Assembly (NCBI RefSeq): GCF_037975245.1
Contig: NC_092567.1
Span: forward strand, 26,833,544-26,897,543
Length of the DNA: 64,000 nt
From: Apostichopus japonicus
Lineage: Eukaryota > Echinodermata > Holothuroidea > Aspidochirotida > Stichopodidae
Direction of reading: 5' to 3'
The notes under the pieces are model-generated. The model saw only the letters and a list, made by a program, of their open reading frames with translations, was not told the origin of the DNA and searched no databases. The stretch's first letter is position 1, and the number at the start of each line of letters is the position of its first letter. This document shows positions 46,621 through 58,131 of this stretch, piece by piece. Made by a program: the position numbers and the translations under genes.

Positions 46621-48130
46621 ATTTGGCTTTAAATTAAAAACAAAACTGAAAACATATCTATAACGAAAATAACTGCTTGTACGGCAAATGACATATAAGG
46701 AACACATTTAATTTCTAGGTCTTCCGTAATATATTTCTCATTTGACTACTCAGAAATGTATATTACATGCCAAATTAACTCATGCCGAGTAGAATCCTTG
46801 TGACGAATCTTACGCGGTACGAAGTCACACGATCAGGAATCCTTTCGCGGACACATGTCATACTGTAGGTTTGTTTTTGTAACCTCCATGTTTCATTCAC
46901 TAGAGAAAGCGACTGGAAAAGAAGACTATATGGTAACTGAATGTTTAAGAACATCAATGTTGTTTTAGTTTGTTTCTTCTTTCCGCAATCATTTTTCGTA
47001 ACACATTATTTAGTACCAGTTTGTAAGCGTATTGAATATAAATAAATTAATGTTAGGGTTAAAATTAAAGTTCATTAAATTTGAAGATTTTTCCCCATTG
47101 TGTGAGCAATGGGTGAGAATGGGGGAGGGGTGCGAATAGAATTAAAACAAACTATAATTAAGTGAAAGAATCTATTTAGCATATCATTACCACGATTGCA
47201 CAGATACATGTTGGGATAGTGCAAAATGAAAGACAAATCACGGTGATGATAAAGAAGATGAGCACCACATTTTCTGCTCCAACACTTGATGGAGGAGGTG
47301 CATTTTAGACAAAATTTGCAGTCACCCTAGTAGTTTTGAAAACAGCTGTGACACAGCATATGGCTTAATTTGTTCATTTTCAGCAAATTTAACATCATAA
47401 AACGAGTGCCTTCCTTGGACATTCAAATATCATACATTTTTGACTAAAATCCTTTATGCAGAGTAATAAATAATCTGAAAAACAATTCAGATATGTATGA
47501 GCCAAGTTTGATTCCCTGTGAGGACATTTCAATCTTTTTCAAATGAACTATATACGGGTACCGTAGCTCCGTTTGTCCATAACATATTAATGTAAGCGAT
47601 GTATTTGAATATGATTTTAGCTGAAATGTATGCGAATTGGGACCTGCGGAAATTTGTCTTCGTGCCGCGGAGGTTTGTAAACCCTAAATATGCCACCATC
47701 GAATTCTTGTAGCAAAAAAGGAAAGTAAAAAATAAATATTTGAATACAAATGGTGAGTTTTTATGAAGCGCCATCTTGTCTTTATGTAGACGTCACTGTA
47801 TGCTTATTTCGTAACAATACAATGCCATACATCCAGTTATACTGACAACGACAGTGTCAGTCCCGAATGTTATATGTAAAGAAGGCTAGGGAAGGTAATA
47901 TACCGTACTTCCTCTTTAAAGTGTGGTAGAGTCACAGCATTGTCTTTGTAGTGTACAGATAATGCACTAACCCATATGCATTATTTAAATATTTTCACTA
48001 TTGCCATACGCGAGCCTTAGGCATTCTTTTTTAAGTTGTTACTATACTAGCCGAAAGTTATGATTAAATTGTGCATTTGAACCATAGAGCAGAATATAAG
48101 AACTATAGGGAGGATTGCCCAAAATAACTT
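46621..48130. other. intergenic, no gene called
   Basis: A hydrophobic minus-strand segment at about 47,185-47,305 (ENVVLIFFIITVICLSFC) is discussed under rejected items. No other feature. Confidence 0.4.
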
Positions 48131-48137
48131 TGCCAGC

Positions 48138-48197
48138 ATGGAGACCCCGCCGCCCCGCCGCCTCCGCCGCCCCCGCCGCCCCGCCGCCCCCGCCGCC
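48138..48197. promoter_or_regulatory. GCC-repeat, CpG-rich tract
   Basis: About 60 bp of CCGCC/CCCCGCC units in an otherwise AT-rich neighbourhood, about 110 bp upstream of a possible THAP-type first exon. It could be a GC-rich promoter element; also simply a microsatellite. Confidence 0.4.
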
Positions 48198-48304
48198 ATT
48201 ACCAAACCGGGCAAGTTGTGAGCGTCGTCTGCCCACTGTTTACGTTCAACACACAGTAATGTTACTAACAACTGACCAAACTGTCGTTAGTTGTTCGCAG
48301 AAAA

Positions 48305-48378
48305 ATGCCCGAATCCTGCATTGCATTCGGTTGCACCAACCGGGGAAGGAAAGTCAGTGGTATTTGCTTTAATATATA
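48305..48378 (+). CDS. possible first exon of a THAP-domain gene (partial)
   Basis: Encodes MPESCIAFGCTNRGRKVSGI-CFNIY. Starting Met-Pro-x-Ser-Cys with C-x4-C-x-N-R and then S-G-I-x-F fits the first 20-25 residues of the zinc-binding THAP domain. A donor-like ATA|GTAAGG follows at 48,379; without splicing the frame stops at 48,377-48,379. The rest of the domain (FP, W, AVPTIF) is not visible before the telomeric block. It could be a gene start or a transposon-derived scrap. Confidence 0.45.
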
Positions 48379-48700
48379 GTAAGGATATTAGCAGAATGTC
48401 ATATCTATGAAGTATCGTAAAGTTTGGAAATAATTGTAATTCATTTTTATGTCTTTCTTAAGATTTTAGTAAAAAGTATCCTTCTTTGTGGCGAAGTATA
48501 TGAATGTGATATCCCGGTGGCTGTACTTCGATGTTTCATCAATCTGCTGGTAGCGTTATCTCCTATACAACCCCCCCCCCCCCCCTTCCCAAAGAAAATA
48601 CCAGTTTCTTTTTTACCCTCTCATGTTTTGAAATTAAAAAATAAACGAACGCCACTGGCGACGATTATCAGTTTTTTCTCACAAGTTATGCACTTTTCAG

Positions 48701-51403
48701 AGTTAGGGTTAGGGTTATGGTTATGGTTAGGGTTAGGGGTAGGGGTTAGGGGGTAGGGGTTAGGGGGTAGGGGTAGGGGGTAGGGTTAGGGGGGTTAGGG
48801 TTAGGGTTAGGGTTAGTATGGTTAGGGTTAGGGTTAGTATGGTTAGGGTTAGGGTTAGTATGGTTAGGGTTAGTATGGTTAGGGTTAGTATGGTTAGGGT
48901 TAGTATGGTTAGGGTTAGTATGGTTAGGGTTAGTATGGTTAGGGTTAGTATGGTTAGGGTTAGTATGGTTAGGGTTAGGGGGTTAGGGTTAGGGTTAGGG
49001 GTTAGGGTTAGTAGGGTTAGTAGGGTTAGGGTTAGGGTTAGGGGTTAGGGTTAGGGTTAGGGTTAGGGTTAGGGTTAGGGTTAGGGTTAGGGTTAGGGTT
49101 AGGGTTAGGGTTAGGGTTAGGGTTAGGGTTAGGGGTTAGGGTTAGGGTTAGTAGGGTTAGGGTTAGGGTTAGGGTTAGTAGGGTTAGGGTTAGGGTTAGG
49201 GTTAGTAGGGTTAGGGTTAGGGTTAGGGTTAGTAGGGTTAGGGTTAGGGTTAGGGTTAGTAGGGTTAGGGTTAGGGTTAGGGTTAGTAGGGTTAGGGTTA
49301 GGGTTAGGGTTAGGGTTAGGGTTAGGGTTAGGGTTAGGGTTAGGGTTAGTAGGGTTAGGGTTAGGGTTAGGGTTAGGGTTAGGGTTAGGGTTAGGGTTAG
49401 GGTTAGTAGGGTTAGGGTTAGGGTTAGGGTTAGGGTTAGGGTTAGGGTTAGGGTTAGGGTTAGGGTTAGGGTTAGTAGGGTTAGGGTTAGGGTTAGGGTT
49501 AGTAGGGTTAGGGTTAGGGTTAGGGTTAGTAGGGTTAGGGTTAGTAGGGTTAGGGTTAGGGTTAGGGTTAGGGTTAGTAGGGTTAGGGTTAGGGTTAGGG
49601 TTAGGGTTAGGGTTAGGGTTAGTAGGGTTAGGGTTAGTAGGGTTAGGGTTAGTAGGGTTAGGGTTAGGGTTAGGGTTAGGGTTAGTAGGGTTAGGGTTAG
49701 GGTTAGGGTTAGGGTTAGGGTTAGGGTTAGGGTTAGGGTTAGGGTTAGGGTTAGGGTTAGGGTTAGGGTTAGGGTTAGGGTTAGGGTTAGGGTTAGGGTT
49801 AGGGTTAGGGTTAGGGTTAGGGTTAGGGTTAGGGTTAGGGTTAGGGTTAGGGTTAGGGTTAGGGTTAGGGTTAGGGTTAGGGTTAGGGTTAGGGTTAGGG
49901 TTAGGGTTAGGGTTAGGGTTAGGGTTAGGGTTAGGGTTAGGGTTAGGGTTAGGGTTAGGGTTAGGGTTAGGGTTAGGGTTAGGGTTAGGGTTAGGGTTAG
50001 GGTTAGGGTTAGGGTTAGGGTTAGGGTTAGGGTTAGGGTTAGGGTTAGGGTTAGGGTTAGGGTTAGGGTTAGGGTTAGGGTTAGGGTTAGGGTTAGGGTT
50101 AGGGTTAGGGTTAGGGTTAGGGTTAGGGTTAGGGTTAGGGTTAGGGTTAGGGTTAGGGTTAGGGTTAGGGTTAGGGTTAGGGTTAGGGTTAGGGTTAGGG
50201 TTAGGGTTAGGGTTAGGGTTAGGGTTAGGGTTAGGGTTAGGGTTAGGGTTAGGGTTAGGGTTAGGGTTAGGGTTAGGGTTAGGGTTAGGGTTAGGGTTAG
50301 GGTTAGGGTTAGGGTTAGGGTTAGGGTTAGGGTTAGGGTTAGGGTTAGGGTTAGGGTTAGGGTTAGGGTTAGGGTTAGGGTTAGGGTTAGGGTTAGGGTT
50401 AGGGTTAGGGTTAGGGTTAGGGTTAGGGTTAGGGTTAGGGTTAGGGTTAGGGTTAGGGTTAGGGTTAGGGTTAGGGTTAGGGTTAGGGTTAGGGTTAGGG
50501 TTAGGGTTAGGGTTAGGGTTAGGGTTAGGGTTAGGGTTAGGGTTAGGGTTAGGGTTAGGGTTAGGGTTAGGGTTAGGGTTAGGGTTAGGGTTAGGGTTAG
50601 GGTTAGGGTTAGGGTTAGGGTTAGGGTTAGGGTTAGGGTTAGGGTTAGGGTTAGGGTTAGGGTTAGGGTTAGGGTTAGGGTTAGGGTTAGGGTTAGGGTT
50701 AGGGTTAGGGTTAGGGTTAGGGTTAGGGTTAGGGTTAGGGTTAGGGTTAGGGTTAGGGTTAGGGTTAGGGTTAGGGTTAGGGTTAGGGTTAGGGTTAGGG
50801 TTAGGGTTAGGGTTAGGGTTAGGGTTAGGGTTAGGGTTAGGGTTAGGGTTAGGGTTAGGGTTAGGGTTAGGGTTAGGGTTAGGGTTAGGGTTAGGGTTAG
50901 GGTTAGGGTTAGGGTTAGGGTTAGGGTTAGGGTTAGGGTTAGGGTTAGGGTTAGGGTTAGGGTTAGGGTTAGGGTTAGGGTTAGGGTTAGGGTTAGGGTT
51001 AGGGTTAGGGTTAGGGTTAGGGTTAGGGTTAGGGTTAGGGTTAGGGTTAGGGTTAGGGTTAGGGTTAGGGTTAGGGTTAGGGTTAGGGTTAGGGTTAGGG
51101 TTAGGGTTAGGGTTAGGGTTAGGGTTAGGGTTAGGGTTAGGGTTAGGGTTAGGGTTAGGGTTAGGGTTAGGGTTAGGGTTAGGGTTAGGGTTAGGGTTAG
51201 GGTTAGGGTTAGGGTTAGGGTTAGGGTTAGGGTTAGGGTTAGGGTTAGGGTTAGGGTTAGGGTTAGGGTTAGGGTTAGGGTTAGGGTTAGGGTTAGGGTT
51301 AGGGTTAGGGTTAGGGTTAGGGTTAGGGTTAGGGTTAGGGTTAGGGTTAGGGTTAGGGTTAGGGTTAGGGTTAGGGTTAGGGGTTAGGGTTAGGGTTAGG
51401 GTT
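48701..51403 (+). repeat. interstitial or terminal telomeric repeat block (TTAGGG)n
   Basis: 2.7 kb. 48,701-48,990 is degenerate (GGGGTTAGGG variants, and a 15-bp TTAGGGTTAGTATGG sub-array at 48,810-48,970). 48,990-49,690 mixes TTAGGG with TTAGTAGGG. About 49,691-51,380 is essentially pure TTAGGG (about 280 copies). The G-rich strand runs left to right, so a chromosome end would lie to the right, yet satellite continues there. Confidence 0.98.
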
Positions 51404-51409
51404 CAGACC

Positions 51410-51660
51410 AATGCCCACTTGGGACGTCAGAATGCCCACTCGGGACGTGAAAATGCCCAGTCGGGACGTGAAAATGCCCAGTCGGGACGTGAAAAAATTT
51501 CTAAGTACAAAATGCCCTATCGGGACGTGAAAATGCCCTATCGGGACGTGAGAATGCCCTATCGGGACGTGAGAATGCCCTGTCGGGACGTGAAAGTGCC
51601 CAATCGGGACGTGAAAGTGCCCAATCGGGACGTGAAGAAAATGGACAGTCGGGACGTGAC
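51410..51660. repeat. ~21-bp tandem repeat (CGGGACGTGAAAATGCCCAGT)
   Basis: About 11 copies of CGGGACGTGAAAATGCCC with variable CAGT/TAT/CAAT ends and one ~20-bp interruption near 51,490-51,510. It lies between the telomeric block and the large satellite. Confidence 0.93.
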
Positions 51661-51950
51661 AAAATATTATACAAAAAATACTTCCCCGGGGGTGGGGGTG
51701 TTGTAATTCATACTTTTAGATACCCCTGCACCCCTTCGACAAATTGGCGTCATTTTGGTAAAAATTTGAGGGGGGTGAATTTTTGGGGTGGGGGACCCCA
51801 CCCCCAGTGCAAAACTTGGGGGGGCATCTTCAAACTTTTTTTACCCTTCCGTTACATCCTATTGATGACGTCATAAAAATTTCAGCTCATTTGCATATTC
51901 GGTTAATTAATTAAAATTCATTAACCGATCTGCCTAACACTAAATTACTC
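51661..51950. other. spacer between 21-bp repeat and satellite
   Basis: G-rich runs (GGGGGTGGGGGTG, GGGGTGGGGGACCCC). Nothing else recognised. Confidence 0.4.
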
Positions 51951-52992
51951 TATATACGGGAAAATACCTACTTTTATACTTTGGAGCGTTACCATGGTTA
52001 CTGGGTCAGTCCGATTTCCCCCATCTTTTCAGGGTACCACCGCTAGGGTGTCACCTGTCCGAAATAGGATGAAACTTGTAGGTGCGTCTCTTTCCCGGGG
52101 TGGTAGGGGGGTAATTTTGAAAAAAAGTCTAAAACGGTCATAATAATTAGTATTACTACGTACGGGAAAATCCCGACCCTTCTACTTTGGAGCGTTACCA
52201 TGGTTACTGTGGTGGTCCGATTACGGCCATCCTTTCAGGGTACCACCGCTAGGGTGTCCCCTTTCCAAAATAGGATTAAACTTGTAGGTGCTTCTCATTC
52301 CTGGGTGATAGGGGGTCATTTTGAAAAAAAATCTGAAAAGGCATAATAATTTGCTATATACGTTTTTGAAAATCCCGACCCTTCTACTTTGGAGCGTTAC
52401 CATGGTTACTGTGGTGGTCCGACTACGGCCATCCTTTCAGGGTACCACCGCTAGGGTGTCCCCTTTCCAAAATAGGATTAAACGTGTAGGTGCTTCTCAT
52501 TCCTGGGTGATAGGGGGTCATTTTGAAACAAAATCTGAAAAGGCATAATAATTTGCTATATACGTTTTTGAAAATCCCGACCCTTCTACTTTGGAGCGTT
52601 ACCATGGTTACTGTGGTGGTCCGACTACGGCCATCTTTTCGGGGTACCACCGCTAGGGTGTCCCCTTGCCGAAATAGGATGAAACTTGTAGGTGCGCGTC
52701 TCTTCTCCGGGGTGGTGGGGGGTCATTTTGGAAAAAAAATCCGAAGAGGTCATAATAATTAGTGTTACTTAGTGTTACTATGTACGGGAAAATCCCGTCC
52801 CTTCTACTCTTGAGCGTTACCATGGTTACTGGGGTGGTCCGATTACGGCCCTCTTTTGAGGGTACCACCGCTAGGGTGTCCCCTTTCCAAAATATGATGA
52901 AACTTGTAGGTTTGTCACTTATCCGGGGTGGTAGGGGGTCATTTTGAGGAAAAGTACAAACAGTCAGCAAAAAACTCTCGGTAGCGTGCGCC
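51950..52992. repeat. ~202-bp satellite monomers
   Basis: About five monomers with landmarks TACGGGAAAATCCCGACCCT, GAGCGTTACCATGGTTACTG, GGGTACCACCGCTAGGGTGT, TCCGGGGTGGTAGGGGGTCA and CATAATAATTAGTGTTACTA. The two monomers around 52,340-52,560 are nearly identical. Confidence 0.92.
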
Positions 52993-55900
52993 ATGGGACG
53001 CCCGGAAGGTATTAAATTCCCCCACCACTCCCCACGCCTACGAACCGCCAAAATAATCTCAGATTCATCATCAGCACCCCAAGAAGCACCAGAACAGGTG
53101 TATTTCGTTCTTTTTTGGAGACACCCACTTGGGGTCGTGCCCCCCTCCCAATGGTTTTTGGCCCCCCATGCCCCCACACAACACCCACTTCCAAAATTAA
53201 CTTCAGATTCGTGATCAGCGTGTCGAGAACAATCAGAAAAGATACACACTGCCCGTCTTTGCGACAAAAATTATTTTCACCCAAAAAAACCATAAGGGGT
53301 ACCCCTTACGGTTTTTACCGAAATTGCCCCAAAATGGATTTGGTCAAAATGACGTCACAGGGGGTAATCGATGCCCAGGAGTCCAAATCTGCAACTCCCA
53401 GGTCCATACCTGCTTCCGTTCGGGAGATATAGGGTCCCAGAGGACCCGATAGAAATACGTGTTCTTCATACGAGCAAAAGTTGGAAAACCCCCTCTTGTC
53501 AACCCCCCCTCCTGTCCTCTCTGAAGTACCCATCGAAATGAAATTTTGACGTGTAGTAGAAGACACCCTCGTCATTGTCATACATCAATTTCGTGTAATT
53601 ATATGACCGGAAAAGGCTCTTTGTATATATGATTTCTATCTGCGCCAAAAATAGGTGTTTTTGTCTTGAAAAGTTAAAAAAAATACCTATTTTCGGTACC
53701 CCTTCCTTTCCACCGAGGGTATGTGACGGGGCTGAATTTTGGTTATGTGGGAGAAGAGAGTCGTAGCTACGTGTAGACAACTCATACGGTAGCATTAATT
53801 TTCGGGAAGGGGGTATAGTCTATACGTTTTTGAGGTCCCCCCCAAAGTAGGTGTTTTTCACCGGTAGTAGTTATAAACGTTTTTTCGAAATCCCGACATT
53901 TATACTTTTGAGCGTTACCATGGTTATGGGAATCAGTCCGATTTCCCCCATATTTTCAGGTTATCACCGCTAGGGTTTCCCCTTTCCAAAATAAAATAAA
54001 CTTGTAGGTGCGTCCCTCCTCCGGGGTGGTGGGGGGGTCATTTTGGAAAAAATCCGAAAAAGTCAAAATAATCAGTGTTACTATGTACGGGAAAATCACG
54101 ACCCTTCTACTTTCGAGCGTTACCATGGTTACTGGGGTGGTCCGATTTTGACCATCTTTTCGGGGTACCACCGCTAGGGTGTCCCCTTCCCACATTTGAA
54201 TAAAACTTGTGAGTGGGTCTCTTCTCCGGGTGATAGGGGGGTCAGTTTGGAAAAAATCCGAATAGGTCATAATAATTAGTGTTACTATGTACGGGAAAAT
54301 CCCGACTCTTCTACTCTGGAGCGTTACCATGGTTACTGGGGTGGTCCGATTACGGCCATCTTTTCGGGGTACCACCGCTAGGGTGTCCCCTTTCTAAAAT
54401 AGGATGAAACCTGTAGGTGGGTCTCTTCTCCGGGGTGGTAGGGGGGTCAGTTTGAAAAAAATCCGAAAAAGTCATAATAATTAGTGTTACTATGTACGGG
54501 AAAATCACGACCCTTCTACTTTGGAGCGTTACCATGGTTACTGGAGTGGTCCGATTACGGCCATCTTTTAAGGGTACCACCGCTAGGGTGTCCCCTTTCC
54601 AAAATTAGAATAAAACTTTTAGGTTTGTCACTTCTCCGGGGTGGTAGGGGGTCATTTTGAGGAAAAGTACAAACAGTCAGCAAAAAACTCTCGGTAGCGT
54701 GCGCCATGGGACGCCCGGAAGGTATTAAATTCCCCCACCACTCCCCACGCCTACGAACCGCCAAAATAATCTCAGATTCATCATCAGCACCCCAAGAAGG
54801 ACCAGAACAGGTGTATTTCGTTCTTTTTTGGAGACACCCACTTGGGGTCGTGCCCCCCTCCCAATGGTTTTTGGCCCCCCATGCCCCCACACAACACCCA
54901 CTTCCAAAATTAACTTCAGATTCGTGATCAGCGTGTCGAGAACAATCAGAAAAGATACACACTGCCCGTCTTTGCGACAAAAATTATTTTCACCCAAAAA
55001 AACCATAAGGGGTACCCCTTACGGTTTTTACCGAAATTGCCCCAAAATGGATTTGGTCAAAATGACGTCACAGGGGGTAATCGATGCCCAGGAGTCCAAA
55101 TCTGCAACTCCCAGGTCCATACCTGCTTCCGTTCGGGAGATATAGGGTCCCAGAGGACCCGATAGAAATACGTGTTCTTCATACGAGCAAAAGTTGGAAA
55201 ACCCCCTCTTGTCAACCCCCCCTCCTGTCCTCTCTGAAGTACCCATCGAAATGAAATTTTGACGTGTAGTAGAAGACACCCTCGTCATTGTCATACATCA
55301 ATTTCGTGTAATTATATGACCGGAAAAGGCTCTTTGTATATATGATTTCTATCTGCGCCAAAAATAGGTGTTTTTGTCTTGAAAAGTTAAAAAAAATACC
55401 TATTTTCGGTACCCCTTCCTTTCCACCGAGGGTATGTGACGGGGCTGAATTTTGGTTATGTGGGAGAAGAGAGTCGTAGCTACGTGTAGACAACTCATAC
55501 GGTAGCATTAATTTTCGGGAAGGGGGTATAGTCTATACGTTTTTGAGGTCCCCCCCAAAGTAGGTGTTTTTCACCGGTAGTAGTTATAAACGTTTTTTCG
55601 AAATCCCGACATTTATACTTTTGAGCGTTACCATGGTTATGGGAATCAGTCCGATTTCCCCCATATTTTCAGGTTATCACCGCTAGGGTTTCCCCTTTCC
55701 AAAATAAAATAAACTTGTAGGTGCGTCCCTCCTCCGGGGTGGTGGGGGGGTCATTTTGGAAAAAATCCGAAAAAGTCAAAATAATCAGTGTTACTATGTA
55801 CGGGAAAATCACGACCCTTCTACTTTCGAGCGTTACCATGGTTACTGGGGTGGTCCGATTTTGACCATCTTTTCGGGGTACCACCGCTAGGGTGTCCCCT

Positions 55901-58131
55901 TCCCACATTTGAATAAAACTTGTGAGTGGGTCTCTTCTCCGGGTGATAGGGGGGTCAGTTTGGAAAAAATCCGAATAGGTCATAATAATTAGTGTTACTA
56001 TGTACGGGAAAATCCCGACTCTTCTACTCTGGAGCGTTACCATGGTTACTGGGGTGGTCCGATTACGGCCATCTTTTCGGGGTACCACCGCTAGGGTGTC
56101 CCCTTTCTAAAATAGGATGAAACCTGTAGGTGGGTCTCTTCTCCGGGGTGGTAGGGGGGTCAGTTTGAAAAAAATCCGAAAAAGTCATAATAATTAGTGT
56201 TACTATGTACGGGAAAATCACGACCCTTCTACTTTGGAGCGTTACCATGGTTACTGGAGTGGTCCGATTACGGCCATCTTTTAAGGGTACCACCGCTAGG
56301 GTGTCCCCTTTCCAAAATTAGAATAAAACTTTTAGGTTTGTCACTTCTCCGGGGTGGTAGGGGGTCATTTTGAGGAAAAGTACAAACAGTCAGCAAAAAA
56401 CTCTCGGTAGCGTGCGCCATGGGACGCCCGGAAGGTATTAAATTCCCCCACCACTCCCCACGCCTACGAACCGCCAAAATAATCTCAGATTCATCATCAG
56501 CACCCCAAGAAGGACCAGAACAGGTGTATTTCGTTCTTTTTTGGAGACACCCACTTGGGGTCGTGCCCCCCTCCCAATGGTTTTTGGCCCCCCATGCCCC
56601 CACACAACACCCACTTCCAAAATTAACTTCAGATTCGTGATCAGCGTGTCGAGAACAATCAGAAAAGATACACACTGCCCGTCTTTGCGACAAAAATTAT
56701 TTTCACCCAAAAAAACCATAAGGGGTACCCCTTACGGTTTTTACCGAAATTGCCCCAAAATGGATTTGGTCAAAATGACGTCACAGGGGGTAATCGATGC
56801 CCAGGAGTCCAAATCTGCAACTCCCAGGTCCATACCTGCTTCCGTTCGGGAGATATAGGGTCCCAGAGGACTCGATAGAAATACGTGTTCTTCATACGTG
56901 CAAAAGTTGGAAAACCCCCTCTTGTCAACCCCCCTCCTGTCCTCTCTGAAGTACCCATCGAAATGAAATTTTGACGTGTAGTAGAAGACACCCTCGTCAT
57001 TGTCATACATCAATTTCGTGTAATTATATGACCGGAAAAGGCTCTTTGTATATATGATTTCTATCTGCGCCAAAAATAGGTGTTTTTGTCTTGAAAAGTT
57101 AAAAAAAATACCTATTTTCGGTACCCCTTCCTTTCCACCGAGGGTATGTGACGGGGCTGAATTTTGGTTATGTGGGAGAAGAGAGCCGTAGCTACGTGTA
57201 GACAACTCATACGGTAGCATTAATTTTCGGGAAGGGGGTATAGTCTATACGTTTTTGAGGTCCCCCCCAAAGTAGGTGTTTTTCACCGGTAGTAGTTATA
57301 AACGTTTTTTCGAAATCCCGACATTTATATTTTTGAGCGTTACCATGGTTATGGGAATCAGTCCGATTTCCCCCATATTTTCAGGTTATCACCGCTAGGG
57401 TTTCCCCTTTCCAAAATAAAATAAACTTGTAGGTGCGTCCCTCCTCCGGGGTGGTGGGGGGGGTCATTTTGGAAAAAATCCGAAAAAGTCAAAATAATCA
57501 GTGTTACTATGTACGGGAAAATCACGACCCTTCTACTTTCGAGCGTTACCATGGTTACTGGGGTGGTCCGATTTTGACCATCTTTTCGGGGTACCACCGC
57601 TAGGGTGTCCCCTTCCCACATTTGCATAAAACTTGTGAGTGGGTCTCTTCTCCGGGTGATAGGGGGGTCAGTTTGGAAAAACTCCGAATAGGTCATAATA
57701 ATTAGTGTTACTATGTACGGGAAAATCCCGACTCTTCTACTCTGGAGCGTTACCATGGTTACTGGGGTGGTCCGATTACGGCCATCTTTTCGGGGTACCA
57801 CCGCTAGGGTGTCCCCTTTCTAAAATAGGATGAAACCTGTAGGTGGGTCTCTTCTCCGGGGTGGTAGGGGGGTCAGTTTGAAAAAAATCCGAAAAAGTCA
57901 TAATAATTAGTGTTACTATGTACGGGAAAATCACGACCCTTCTACTTTGGAGCGTTACCATGGTTACTGGAGTGGTCCGATTACGGCCATCTTTTAAGGG
58001 TACCACCGCTAGGGTGTCCCCTTTCCAAAATTAGAATAAAACTTTTAGGTTTGTCACTTCTCCGGGGTGGTAGGGGGTCATTTTGAGGAAAAGTACAAAC
58101 AGTCAGCAAAAAACTCTCGGTAGCGTGCGCC
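52993..58131. repeat. higher-order satellite, three type-A units of 1,713 bp
   Basis: Units start (arbitrarily at GGGACGCCCGGAAGG) at 52,993, 54,706 and 56,419. Each has a ~900-bp non-monomeric part (with GAATTTTGGTTATGTGGGAG) followed by four 202-bp-type monomers. The first two units look almost identical. Frames of 73-159 codons repeat with the unit and are not taken as genes. Confidence 0.95.

Noticed and set aside
47185-47305. Minus-strand hydrophobic segment ENVVLIFFIITVICLSFC followed by IPTCICAIV and a GTAATG donor, resembling a CD225/dispanin exon
   Set aside because: The key Gly of the P-x-G-x-x-A motif is absent, no clear acceptor and no second exon were found.
48042-48271. Gly/Ala/Arg-rich minus-strand frames
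   Set aside because: Translation of the GCC repeat tract; no domain.
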